Shown here piece by piece: positions 16,702-24,758 of a DNA stretch of 32,689 nucleotides. The notes below the pieces were generated by a model. It searched no databases, was not told where the DNA came from, and was given only the letters and a program-made list of their open reading frames with translations. Position numbers and translations under genes: made by a program. Position 1 is the stretch's first letter. Each line of letters opens with the position of its first letter. Origin of the DNA: Bacteroides sp. (GTDB taxonomy: Bacteria; Bacteroidota; Bacteroidia; Bacteroidales; GCA-2748055); the NCBI GenBank assembly GCA_011056635.1, contig DSEO01000096.1, positions 1 through 32,689 on the forward strand, given 5' to 3'.

Positions 16702-16737
16702 TTCCGGGTGAAATTGCATGTAAAACAAATCCCGGAA
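16702..16737. promoter_or_regulatory. Inverted repeat TTCCGGG-N22-CCCGGAA upstream of hemW
   Basis: A perfect 7-bp inverted repeat (16702-16708 and 16731-16737) ends 20 bp before the hemW ATG, in the divergent gap with the VanZ-like gene. The arms are GC-rich in an AT-rich gap. It could be a stem-loop in the hemW leader or a spaced operator. The spacer is too long for a classical single-dimer site. Confidence 0.4.
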
Positions 16738-16757
16738 ACCTGGTTTAAAATCTGTAA

Positions 16758-17906
16758 ATGGCCGGTATTTACCTACATATTCCATTCTGCAAACAAGCCT
16801 GCAGGTATTGTGATTTTTTCTTTTCGGTCAGTGTCAGGTATAAAACGCAATTTGTGGATTGTCTGCTTGATGAGATCCGTTTGCGGAAACAGGAAGGAGT
16901 GGATAACCAGGCGGAAACATTGTACCTTGGGGGAGGAACTCCTTCTTTACTGAACGGAGAGGAACTGGATCGGATCCTGGATGTACTCCATCGCCAATAC
17001 ACTTTTGGGAATGATGCGGAATGGACCATCGAATGCAACCCGGATGATCTGGACCGGGATTACCTGGAGGGACTCAGAAAAAGAGGTTTCAACCGGATCA
17101 GCATAGGGATCCAGTCATTCCGGGAAGAAGACCTGAAACTCATGCGCAGGTCTCACACTGCGGAACAGGGAGAAATGGCCGTCCTGGAGGCAGCCCGGGC
17201 TGGTTTTGAAAACATCACGATGGACCTGATTTACGGGATCCCGGGTCAGACCCTCCGGCATTGGGAAGAAAGCGTTTCAAAGGCCCTTTCTCTTCCCCTG
17301 TCACACCTTTCGGCCTACCATCTCACATTCGAGCCGGGGACAGTTTTCGATCACTGGCGCATAAAAAACCGGCTTAGCCCGGTAAGTGAGGAAACAAGCG
17401 AACAAATGTACCGTCTGCTGAGGGATCAATTGGAACAGGAAGGTTTCGATCATTATGAAATTTCCAATTTTGCGCGAAACGGAAACATATCGGAACACAA
17501 CATGATCTACTGGACCGGTAATCCTTACACAGGATACGGTCCTTCAGCACATTCTTATGACGGTACCCTGCGAAGCTGGAATATATCTTCACTGAAAGGA
17601 TACATGGACGGAATAGCCCGGGATGAACCGGTGAAAGAAGTGGAGCGGCCGAACCTGACTGAAAAATACCACGATTACCTGATCACCTCATTGCGCACCA
17701 GATGGGGAGCCGATCCTGATTACATCCGGGAACAATTCGGACAGGAGATCCATGCCTGTTTTGAGAAGGGCGCCGAAAGGTACCTCCGGGAAGGAACCAT
17801 GTGGCTCCAGGAAGGAAAGGTGGCCATCACACCCGGGAAATGGCTGATTACAGATCATATACTCAGGGAGTTGTTCACCACCGGGTCATCCAAGTACGAA
17901 TTCTGA
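16758..17906 (+). CDS. hemW: HemW, radical SAM heme chaperone (HemN-like)
   Basis: The 382-residue protein begins MAGIYLHIPFCKQACRYCDF, giving the radical SAM motif C-x3-C-x2-C at Cys11, 15 and 18. It continues with ETLYLGGGTPSLL, TIECNPDDL, GFNRISIGIQSFREEDLKLM and the ITMDLIYGIPGQT strand. The C-terminal HemN-like domain includes YEISNFARNG and HNMIYWTGNPYTGYGPSAHSY. HemW binds and transfers heme; it lacks the extra cysteine and N-terminal region of true coproporphyrinogen dehydrogenase HemN, so automated CPO annotations would be misleading. Its last 21 bp overlap the convergent coiled-coil gene. An inverted repeat lies just upstream. Confidence 0.93.
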   Translation: MAGIYLHIPFCKQACRYCDFFFSVSVRYKTQFVDCLLDEIRLRKQEGVDNQAETLYLGGGTPSLLNGEELDRILDVLHRQYTFGNDAEWTIECNPDDLDRDYLEGLRKRGFNRISIGIQSFREEDLKLMRRSHTAEQGEMAVLEAARAGFENITMDLIYGIPGQTLRHWEESVSKALSLPLSHLSAYHLTFEPGTVFDHWRIKNRLSPVSEETSEQMYRLLRDQLEQEGFDHYEISNFARNGNISEHNMIYWTGNPYTGYGPSAHSYDGTLRSWNISSLKGYMDGIARDEPVKEVERPNLTEKYHDYLITSLRTRWGADPDYIREQFGQEIHACFEKGAERYLREGTMWLQEGKVAITPGKWLITDHILRELFTTGSSKYEF

Positions 17907-18773
17907 AGATCCGATCAGTTTGCCATGCACATACAACTCCACCCGGTGAGCGCCGGGAACAATTTCACCATCATTGGTCCAGAAGATGGACACAGGAAGA
18001 TCACTGTTCTCATAGTACACTGTCCGGGATGCTGATGCGGGGATCAATTCCCCACCCGACTCGATCACTTCCATTTCGGGTGAACCCAGCACCACTTCAT
18101 CAGGCCTGATGATCCTCAGGTAAATGGTTGTTTCTCCCGCAGGGGCCACCTTGTTGGCACGCAGTACGAAATCCACCCTGACCTTTTCGGCTGACCGGAT
18201 CCTGTTGACTTCCCTGTCCCGCTTATTCATCAGTACCAGATTGACTTCGGTAGCCTGTAACGTGGTAGCCAGGTCTTTGATCTCTTCAAGCTGTTCCTTG
18301 TCCTGCTGAAGCCGTTCTTTTTCCGTGGTCAGCTGAAGTTCCGTATTTCTGAGCTGTTTGTTCTCAGCCATGAGTTCCTGGTTTTTCAGGTTCAGGGAAT
18401 CGATCTGTACAATATAACTCCGCAGAACGGAACGCAATGTTTCCATTTCCCGGCGGTACATTTTTATTTTGTAGGCGTCATCCGCCTGGATAGCGATCAG
18501 CTTCTCGATCTTTTCCTGCTGAAGCTGCATTTCTTTCTGGATCTCCACATTGTCAGTCTCCAGCGAATCGTATCTGTAATATATATTTCTCAGTTCTCCC
18601 TCGAGTGAATCCCGTTCCATTCGGAAATATTGTGTTTTCTCAGCCAGATCCTGTGACACAAGGGTCAGGTTTTTTCTGGTATCCAGCAACATATATACAG
18701 AAACCCCGAGCACAACGATAAGCAATCCGAGAATCCCGTACAGGACGCCTGTTTTAGATTTATTCTCTGTCAT
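17886..18773 (-). CDS. Membrane-anchored coiled-coil protein of unknown function
   Basis: From the ATG at 18773 the protein is 295 residues: a short cytoplasmic N-terminus (MTENKSKTG), one transmembrane helix (about 10-30), a long coiled coil (about 35-175) and a C-terminal beta-rich domain (about 180-295). The coiled coil is rich in Glu, Gln and Leu. The C-terminal part, with IYLRIIRPDEVVLGSPEMEV and a final VHGKLIGSSEFVLG, looks like an immunoglobulin-like fold exposed to the periplasm. I do not recognise a named family. A frame starting at 18797 exists, but a -7 element at 18795-18802 excludes it. Its 3' end overlaps hemW by 21 bp. Confidence 0.75.
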   Translation of the reverse strand: MTENKSKTGVLYGILGLLIVVLGVSVYMLLDTRKNLTLVSQDLAEKTQYFRMERDSLEGELRNIYYRYDSLETDNVEIQKEMQLQQEKIEKLIAIQADDAYKIKMYRREMETLRSVLRSYIVQIDSLNLKNQELMAENKQLRNTELQLTTEKERLQQDKEQLEEIKDLATTLQATEVNLVLMNKRDREVNRIRSAEKVRVDFVLRANKVAPAGETTIYLRIIRPDEVVLGSPEMEVIESGGELIPASASRTVYYENSDLPVSIFWTNDGEIVPGAHRVELYVHGKLIGSSEFVLG

Positions 18774-18794
18774 TTCACAATTTTTTATCTGATA

Positions 18795-18802
18795 CAAATA
18801 TA
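18795..18802 (-). promoter_or_regulatory. Bacteroidota -7 promoter element (TATATTTG on minus) for the coiled-coil gene
   Basis: This perfect TAnnTTTG on the minus strand lies between the LuxR-type gene stop and the coiled-coil ATG at 18773. It implies a leader of about 15 nt and separates this gene from the upstream lgt run. Confidence 0.5.
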
Positions 18803-18806
18803 TAAA

Positions 18807-19409
18807 TTACCGTTCATGTTTTGAGGTAACTTCATCAATGGTAATAATGTTATTCACAATGGCATAAACCGTGAGTCCCGAAACAGATTTGATACCCAGC
18901 TTGTGGATGATGTTTTTCCGGTGGGTAGTGACGGTATGGGTGGAAAGAAAAAGCCTATCCGCAATCTGCCTGTTGGTTAATCCCATGGAAAGAAGCCTGA
19001 CGATGGTTTTTTCACGATCGGTCAGTGAACCATGGGTATTTGCCCGGTAATCCCTGAAGTAGGGATTCAACAATTCATTGATCTTGGAAATAATCTCTTC
19101 TTTCTCCTCTGACAGGGAGATGCATCCCCTGGTTTTTTTCCCGCGATCTTCGGCCGAAGGATCACGGTTCAGCAGGATGGTCCGCTCCAGAAGGGCGGGA
19201 TTATTCATATACAGGTCCGTGGCATTGGCAAAAAGTGTATCACTGATGATCAGAAAATCCATACCGTGATGTTCCAGGTAACGGGTCAGCAGATCCACGG
19301 AGCCGAACTCCTTGACCACGGATGCCCCGGGGATGCGCTGCAACACCACGGCCATTCCCTTGCGCACAAGATAGGATTCAACAGCCAGTATGAAATTCAC
19401 TTGTTTCAT
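18807..19409 (-). CDS. LuxR/NarL-type regulator with degenerate receiver domain
   Basis: The 200-residue protein has a C-terminal LuxR helix-turn-helix (SLTDREKTIVRLLSMGLTNR, then QIADRLFLSTHTVTTHRKNI) and an N-terminal receiver-like domain. In the receiver an Asp at about 57 (FLIISD) could be the phosphorylation site. However, the acidic pair at the end of strand 1 is reduced to Glu-Ser, the switch Thr/Ser after ILL is Asn, and the conserved Lys is replaced within GCISLSEE. This suggests a non-classical or phosphorylation-independent receiver. Its ATG overlaps the stop of the hemerythrin gene by 4 bp, so the two proteins are made together and probably act together. Confidence 0.9.
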   Translation of the reverse strand: MKQVNFILAVESYLVRKGMAVVLQRIPGASVVKEFGSVDLLTRYLEHHGMDFLIISDTLFANATDLYMNNPALLERTILLNRDPSAEDRGKKTRGCISLSEEKEEIISKINELLNPYFRDYRANTHGSLTDREKTIVRLLSMGLTNRQIADRLFLSTHTVTTHRKNIIHKLGIKSVSGLTVYAIVNNIITIDEVTSKHER

Positions 19410-20140
19410 CCGGCGTTAAATTTCCGCGTCAGTTGCTGCTCCAATTCAATAACCCTGGGAACCAAAATTTTATCTTCCATGTGCGCATGGTCAACCAGGT
19501 CTCTTACCAGGTCTGACAGGTCGGTCAGTACCTGGTGACAAAGGTCAAAATCCTCGAAAGGAGGAAGATATTTGATAATCAGTTTGGAAAGGTTTTCCAG
19601 GCTGTTCTCGAGGCGATCGTGCTCCTGGGCAAATTCTTTGATGGTATCGTTCTGAAGTGAGCGCAAAAAGCCACTGTCCGGTTCTTCTTTCATGGATTGT
19701 TTTTCCAGCTCCAGGATGTAAGGCAGTACGCTATCTTCCTCCCTGGAGATATGATCCAGGAATTCCTTTTTGTAATCGTCAAAAAAACCAGCTACCAGAC
19801 CGCGTTCTTTTTCTGACAGGTTGGAACCTTCCAGCAACCGGCTGATCTTGCTTTCTATCTTCGGAAGAGCAATATGGAGGTAATAATCGTGGGTGCTGGT
19901 CAGGTATGCCACCACAGAACCGATCGGAAACAGCGACAGATCGGTCTGGGGAATATAATCCTCATCCAGGTAGGCATTGGCAATTTCCAGGAAAAAGTCG
20001 GTATTCACCCTGTTGAGCCGGCATACCTCCTCAACATTCTTTTCGCCGAAACCGAGTTTGATGTTGAAACGGGGTAACAGCGGCAGCAACTGATGGTGTT
20101 TCAGTACTGCCTGGCACATGGGCAGGTTCCTGTGTATCAT
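19406..20140 (-). CDS. RIC/YtfE-like hemerythrin-domain protein lacking the N-terminal CC motif
   Basis: The 244-residue protein has a short ScdA_N-like N-terminal region (about 15-60) and a four-helix hemerythrin domain. Predicted di-iron ligands are His84, His130 with Glu134 (HISRE), His174 (EHD) and His218 with Glu222 (HAHME). They match the YtfE/RIC ligand order, including His84. The CC pair that RIC proteins carry in the N-terminal domain is replaced by GF (LGFGEKNVEEVCR). RIC proteins repair iron-sulfur clusters after nitric-oxide or oxidative damage; without the cysteines a sensor or oxygen/NO-binding role is also possible. The start lies 35 bp after the CDF gene, and the 3' end overlaps a LuxR-type regulator by 4 bp. 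Confidence 0.88.
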   Translation of the reverse strand: MIHRNLPMCQAVLKHHQLLPLLPRFNIKLGFGEKNVEEVCRLNRVNTDFFLEIANAYLDEDYIPQTDLSLFPIGSVVAYLTSTHDYYLHIALPKIESKISRLLEGSNLSEKERGLVAGFFDDYKKEFLDHISREEDSVLPYILELEKQSMKEEPDSGFLRSLQNDTIKEFAQEHDRLENSLENLSKLIIKYLPPFEDFDLCHQVLTDLSDLVRDLVDHAHMEDKILVPRVIELEQQLTRKFNAG

Positions 20141-20175
20141 ATTTCAGTTCTTTCGATTAAAATTCTTCTTCTGAA

Positions 20176-21105
20176 TTAATGATCCTGATGAATAAGACGG
20201 GAAGAGTGGTCCGTTCCAAATTCAAACTGCAGGGTCACATGATGAACGTGAAAATCCGTCTGGAGCAACTTCTCAATTTTTTGCTGTGTATGCTTCAGCT
20301 CACTGAGCTTCAGGTCGGTTTTCAACTCCACATGTGCTTCCAGGTGAACCTGGTGCTCGGTCATGTTCCAGGCATGTAAATGATGGATGTTGCTCACCTC
20401 AGGAAATTGTTCCACCGCCTGTTTAACCCTGGATAGACTGAGGGCTGAAGGAGTGGATTGCATCAGGATATCGACCGATTCCTTCAGGATGACAAAAGCG
20501 GCCCGGAGGATATAAATACAGATCAGCAGGGTAATCAGGGGATCGATCCAGTAGATTTCGAAAAGTTGGATCAGGAGTCCGCCGAGGATTACGACCACCG
20601 AGGAGAGACTGTCTCCGATCAGGTGCACATAAGCGGCCCGGACGTTGATACTTTTCATCGAATCCTTTCTCAGGATCATTACCGCGAGAACATTGGCCAG
20701 CAATCCGATCATTCCCACCACGAGCATAATCATTGAATTGATGGTCTCTGGTTCCTTCCAGCGGAGATAAGCTTCCTTCAGCAGGTAAATGCTCATGATG
20801 ATCAGGATCACAGCATTGAGGACCGCAGCAAGGATTTCAATCCGCTTATAGCCGAAGGTCTTTTTGGGATTGGCTTCTTTCCTGCCAATGAGGGTGGCCA
20901 GGTAAGCGATGAACGTGGCAAATGTATCTCCCAGGTTATGTAAGGCATCGGAAAGAAGGGCAAGGCTGTTGGAAAGGATACCGCCGGCAAATTCTGCAAT
21001 GGTGATCACAAAATTCAGCAGGGTGACCACCAGCAGGTTCTTTTCATTAACCGGATGATGGTGAAGCGGGGATTTGCTTGTATGGCTATGCCTCTTTTCA
21101 GTCAT
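20176..21105 (-). CDS. Cation diffusion facilitator (CDF) metal exporter, zinc type
   Basis: The 309-residue protein has a His-rich N-terminus (RHSHTSKSPLHHHP), six predicted transmembrane helices and a C-terminal cytoplasmic domain with LHAWNMTEHQVHLEAHVEL. The transport site is HxxxD in helix 2 (ALHNLGD, His56 and Asp60) and HxxxD in helix 5 (VHLIGDSLSS, His161 and Asp165). This is the zinc/cadmium-type signature. It probably exports Zn2+ from the cytoplasm using the proton gradient. It starts 1 bp after the ZIP gene and is co-oriented, so uptake and efflux proteins are on one transcript. Confidence 0.94.
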   Translation of the reverse strand: MTEKRHSHTSKSPLHHHPVNEKNLLVVTLLNFVITIAEFAGGILSNSLALLSDALHNLGDTFATFIAYLATLIGRKEANPKKTFGYKRIEILAAVLNAVILIIMSIYLLKEAYLRWKEPETINSMIMLVVGMIGLLANVLAVMILRKDSMKSINVRAAYVHLIGDSLSSVVVILGGLLIQLFEIYWIDPLITLLICIYILRAAFVILKESVDILMQSTPSALSLSRVKQAVEQFPEVSNIHHLHAWNMTEHQVHLEAHVELKTDLKLSELKHTQQKIEKLLQTDFHVHHVTLQFEFGTDHSSRLIHQDH

Positions 21106-21106
21106 C

Positions 21107-21937
21107 TCAAATAAAAAACAATAAACTCAGGGCCATGATTGCCATTCCTGCCACGAAACCATATACGGAGTGGTGATGCAGTCCGTATTCCCTCGCAGTG
21201 GGCAGCAGCTCGTCAATGGAAATAAAGACCATGATACCTGCTACTCCTGCAAAGAGAAAACCGAAAAGAACGGGACTTAAAAACGGCATCAGGATAAAAT
21301 AGGCAAGCAATGCTCCGACTGGTTCTGCCAAACCTGACAGGAAAGAGAGAATGAATCCCCTTTTTTTGCTGCCCGTCCCATATGAAATGGGAACCGATAC
21401 CGCGATCCCTTCCGGGATGTTATGGATGGCAATGGCCACGGCAATGGGAATGGCGATGGAAGTGTCGGAAAGTCCTGCAATAAACGTGGCGATCCCTTCG
21501 GGAAAATTGTGGATGGCGATGGCCAAGGCGGTGAAAAGACCCATTCGTACAAGCCTTGGATCTTTCTTCCCTGTCCTGATTACATCTTCCACCCTTCTGA
21601 TCTCGTGCGGATTTTCAAGTGAAGGGATCAGTTTATCGATCACAGCGATGATCAGGATCCCCGTAAAAAATGCCAGTACAGTATACCAGGAGGCCACTTT
21701 CTCCCCGTGATCCATACCGAATCTACCTGCATATTCCACAATCAGTGATTCCCTGGCTTTCTGCAGGATCTCCACGAAGGAAACATAGACCATTACCCCC
21801 GCTGAAAATCCAAGGCTCAGAGAAAGAAAGCGGGTATTGGTACCCTTTGCAAAAAACGCAAGCGCACTGCCGATACCGGTTGACAATCCTGCAAAAACGG
21901 TTAAACCAAATGCCAGCCAGAAATTACCGTTTTCCAT
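21107..21937 (-). CDS. ZIP-family metal transporter (ZupT-like)
   Basis: The 276-residue protein has about eight transmembrane helices and both ZIP signatures: HNFPEG (143-148) and HNIPEG (172-177). Their His, Asn and Glu residues form the binuclear metal site. N-terminal [15 protein letters not shown] matches ZupT-type proteins. It would import Zn2+ and perhaps other divalent metals across the inner membrane. It lies 5 bp after lgt and 1 bp before the CDF exporter. Specificity cannot be read from sequence. Confidence 0.94.
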   Translation of the reverse strand: MENGNFWLAFGLTVFAGLSTGIGSALAFFAKGTNTRFLSLSLGFSAGVMVYVSFVEILQKARESLIVEYAGRFGMDHGEKVASWYTVLAFFTGILIIAVIDKLIPSLENPHEIRRVEDVIRTGKKDPRLVRMGLFTALAIAIHNFPEGIATFIAGLSDTSIAIPIAVAIAIHNIPEGIAVSVPISYGTGSKKRGFILSFLSGLAEPVGALLAYFILMPFLSPVLFGFLFAGVAGIMVFISIDELLPTAREYGLHHHSVYGFVAGMAIMALSLLFFI

Positions 21938-21942
21938 GCCGC

Positions 21943-22812
21943 CTATTTCTTTGCTTTTTTATCGGGTCGTTTGGGGATGGGGGTCTGGGAAAAATACCCG
22001 GGATGCATTTTGGTCCAGATGATCATCATGATCCCTGCGAGGATGAATGGGACGCTGAGCAATTGTCCCATGTTGAATTTCATCCCGGCCTCAAAAGCCA
22101 CCTGATCGTTTTTCACGAATTCGATCAGGAACCTTGCAGCGAACAAAAGGATCATGAAAACACCGAAAATAAATCCATCGCGGACCTTCATGTATCTTTT
22201 GCGGTAAAAAATGAACAATACGATGAAGATCAGGATGTAACTGAGCGCTTCATAAAGCTGGGTGGGATGTCTGGCCACCACTGGCAAAACCTCTCCGGTA
22301 TTGGGATCGTAAAGCTTGTCCCGCACGAATTCAAAACCCCACGGAAGGTCCGTGGGCAATCCGTAAATCTCAGAATTAAAAAGATTTCCCAGCCTGATAA
22401 AAGCACCTCCAAGGGCTACCACAATCACGATACGGTCCATCAGCCAGAGAAAAGAAAGTCTGTGTTTCCGGACATATAACCAGAGGGTGAGCAGGATTCC
22501 GATGGCCGCACCGTGGCTGGCAAGGCCCCCTTTCCATATTTTCAGAATTTCCACCGGGTTTTTCAGGAAATACTCCGGTTCATAAAAGAAGCAATGTCCG
22601 AGACGGGCTCCGATAACCGTTCCCAGTGCCATATAAATCAACAACTGGTCCAGCATCTCCGGGGTAAGCCGCTCGGTTTTCAGGTATCTGGTAAAAACGA
22701 TATACCCGGACAGGAAAGCGGTGGCGAAAAGCAATCCGTACCAGCGAATACTCAGGCTGCCGATGCTGAATATTTCAGGATCCACATTCCAGGTAATTGC
22801 GTTGATGATCAT
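21943..22812 (-). CDS. lgt: Prolipoprotein diacylglyceryl transferase
   Basis: Lgt transfers diacylglycerol from phosphatidylglycerol to the lipobox Cys of prolipoproteins in the inner membrane. The 289-residue protein has seven predicted helices and the catalytic signatures [11 protein letters not shown] (His about 100), [13 protein letters not shown] (Arg140, Asn143, Glu148) and [10 protein letters not shown]. Length is normal, with a Lys-rich tail. It is first in a tight minus-strand run with the ZIP and CDF metal transporters. A promoter with both -33 and -7 elements lies upstream. Confidence 0.97.
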   Translation of the reverse strand: MIINAITWNVDPEIFSIGSLSIRWYGLLFATAFLSGYIVFTRYLKTERLTPEMLDQLLIYMALGTVIGARLGHCFFYEPEYFLKNPVEILKIWKGGLASHGAAIGILLTLWLYVRKHRLSFLWLMDRIVIVVALGGAFIRLGNLFNSEIYGLPTDLPWGFEFVRDKLYDPNTGEVLPVVARHPTQLYEALSYILIFIVLFIFYRKRYMKVRDGFIFGVFMILLFAARFLIEFVKNDQVAFEAGMKFNMGQLLSVPFILAGIMMIIWTKMHPGYFSQTPIPKRPDKKAKK

Positions 22813-22842
22813 CGGTTCTATAATTATATGTCAGACAGGCTA

Positions 22843-22871
22843 CAAATATAATAACATTCCCGGGTTTCAAA
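22843..22871 (-). promoter_or_regulatory. Promoter TTTG-N17-TATATTTG for the lgt operon
   Basis: On the minus strand a -33 TTTG (22868-22871) and a perfect -7 TATATTTG (22843-22850) are separated by 17 bp. This is the best two-part Bacteroidota promoter in the window. The leader to the lgt ATG at 22812 is about 25 nt. Confidence 0.6.
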
Positions 22872-22900
22872 GGGTTTTGGGTCACGGGGCCCGGAAGGAA

Positions 22901-22913
22901 AAAGATATCTTTG
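22901..22913 (+). promoter_or_regulatory. -7 element TATCTTTG inside palindrome AAAGATATCTTT
   Basis: The perfect TAnnTTTG is at 22906-22913, and 22901-22912 is a 12-bp perfect palindrome. The expected start of transcription near 22920 rules out the TTG at 22911 as a start codon and supports the GTG at 22938. The palindrome could be a regulator site or may arise from the -7 element by chance. Confidence 0.45.
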
Positions 22914-22937
22914 TATGTTTGCATAAAAATCATCGCA

Positions 22938-24758
22938 GTGCGATTCAGAACAGCCATCATCGTGTTGACGGGACTTCTGCTGGGAAGGGAGTGTGCGCAG
23001 CAGGGCTCTCCTTCGGGCGGACCGCGGGATGAGGATCCCCCCGGGGTGGTGTCCTGTGAGCCGCCCAATTATTCAACCCGTTTCGCGGCCCGCAGGATCG
23101 ATATCACCTTCGACGAGTTCATCGTACTGGATAATGTGAACCAGGAACTGCTGGTCTCACCCCCAATGAAGGAAAAACCCGAGGTAAAACTCAGAAAAAA
23201 AACACTCATCATTGAATTTACGGATACCCTGAAGGAAAATACCACCTACACTTTCAATTTCGGAAGTGCCATCAAGGATCTGCACGAAGGGAACAAACTG
23301 CTTAACTACGAATATGCATTTTCCACGGGAGATGTGCTTGATTCCCTGTCGGTGAAGGGTACCCTCAGATATGCCGGGGATTTGTCCGTTCCCGAAGAAC
23401 CATTCACCATCATGCTGTACACCGACCTGGGAGATTCGGTACCCCTGAAACAGATCCCTTTGTATGTGGGGAGATCAGACGACAAGGGGATATTCAGTGT
23501 GAATAATCTGCGACCCGATGTTTACAAGGTTTTTGCACTGAAGGACGGGAATTACAACCTGTTGTATGACCTGCCTACCGAAGTGATCGGGTTCCTTGAT
23601 TCGAGCCTGCAGGTCAATGCTGAATTTGCACGCTCCATCCTGGAAGCTTCGGGAATGACGGATTCAACGAAAATGGAAACGGGAACAACGGCGGACACCA
23701 TTGGAATGGCAGCGGACACCATTGGAATGGCAGCCGATTCGCTTGCATCGGAAGGCCCAGACCTGAACTCCATCTATATTGACCTGATGCTTTTCACAGA
23801 AGCTTCACAGGTCCAATACATTACCGATTATAAGCGGGATGATCGCAGAAGAATGGAGGTCGTCTTTGCACTGCCCGTCACTGACAGTTTCCGTTACCGG
23901 TCGGTTCAAAAAGAGGCGGAAAATGAAGCCTGGCTGCTGGAACACTTCAGCGTTAACCGCGATTCACTTACCCTCTGGATCCGTGATTCCCTGGATTATA
24001 AAAAGGACACCCTGCAGATGGAGTTTTCGTTCACAGTGAAAGACACGGCCAGCAGGTTTGTGACCAGCACGGACACCCTGGCGTTCACCTACCGGAAAAA
24101 GCAGACAAAAAAACAGAAGGAACAACCGGATGAGATTGAAAAACTGGAAGTTTCAACCATACGAAACAAATCCCAGCTTCATCTGAACAGCCATGTTCCA
24201 CTGAATGTTAATTTTCCGATCACCCGGGTCGAGGATTCCCTGATCCGGCTCTATCATATACCGGATTCGGTGGAGGTCCCCGAACCTTTCCGGGTGATGA
24301 AAGACTCTCTTTTGCTCACCAGGGCCTGGATAGCGGCTGACTGGAAATCCGATGCAAAATACCGGCTGTTCATGCTGCCCGGAGCCATTTCCAATATGTA
24401 CGGACTGGAACACGATACCCTGGATCTCGCTTTCAGTACAAGGGATATTGAGTATTACGGACAGATCCTGCTGAACCTTGACAGTGTGGATCACCGGGTG
24501 ATCGTTCAACTGATCAACAGGGATAAGGTTTCACGGAGCAAGGTGGTCGAATCGGACGGACAGGTGATTTTCAGTTACCTGGTACCGCAGGAGTATACCA
24601 TCAAATTCATCCATGACCTGAACGGGAACGGGAAATGGGATACGGGCAACTACCTGAGACATCTGCAGCCGGAACCGGTGGAGTTTCTCAAGGCCCCCGT
24701 CACGGTCAGGTCCAACTGGGACCACGAAGTGACCATGCAGCTTGAAAAACAGGACTAA
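22938..24758 (+). CDS. Ig-like-domain (Big_5) lipoprotein, Bacteroidota type
   Basis: From the GTG at 22938 the protein is 606 residues: MRFRTAIIVLTGLLLGREC, then AQQGSPSGGPRDEDPPG. The QGSP(S/T)GGP(R/K)DE start after the lipid-modified Cys is the hallmark of a widespread Bacteroidota lipoprotein family with an N-terminal bacterial Ig-like domain (RRIDITFDEFIVLDN onward, with NTTYTFNFGSAIKDLHEGN). The lipobox is unusual: GREC has Glu at -1. The remainder is beta-rich and contains an exact 7-residue tandem duplication (ADTIGMA) in an Ala/Thr/Ser-rich linker. It is divergent from lgt and ends in a 4-bp overlap with the ROK kinase gene. Function is unknown; a cell-envelope role is likely. Confidence 0.85.
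   Translation: MRFRTAIIVLTGLLLGRECAQQGSPSGGPRDEDPPGVVSCEPPNYSTRFAARRIDITFDEFIVLDNVNQELLVSPPMKEKPEVKLRKKTLIIEFTDTLKENTTYTFNFGSAIKDLHEGNKLLNYEYAFSTGDVLDSLSVKGTLRYAGDLSVPEEPFTIMLYTDLGDSVPLKQIPLYVGRSDDKGIFSVNNLRPDVYKVFALKDGNYNLLYDLPTEVIGFLDSSLQVNAEFARSILEASGMTDSTKMETGTTADTIGMAADTIGMAADSLASEGPDLNSIYIDLMLFTEASQVQYITDYKRDDRRRMEVVFALPVTDSFRYRSVQKEAENEAWLLEHFSVNRDSLTLWIRDSLDYKKDTLQMEFSFTVKDTASRFVTSTDTLAFTYRKKQTKKQKEQPDEIEKLEVSTIRNKSQLHLNSHVPLNVNFPITRVEDSLIRLYHIPDSVEVPEPFRVMKDSLLLTRAWIAADWKSDAKYRLFMLPGAISNMYGLEHDTLDLAFSTRDIEYYGQILLNLDSVDHRVIVQLINRDKVSRSKVVESDGQVIFSYLVPQEYTIKFIHDLNGNGKWDTGNYLRHLQPEPVEFLKAPVTVRSNWDHEVTMQLEKQD
23691..23732 (+). repeat. Exact 21-bp tandem duplication within the Ig-like lipoprotein gene
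   Basis: Two identical copies of the unit beginning GCGGACACCATTGG and ending AATGGCA occupy 23691-23711 and 23712-23732. The unit is in frame and encodes ADTIGMA twice in a linker. Such units expand and contract by slippage. Confidence 0.9.

Noticed and set aside
21670-22479. Plus-strand open frame of 269 codons across the ZIP and lgt genes
   Set aside because: It is antisense to two unambiguous membrane-protein genes and is highly charged with no domain.
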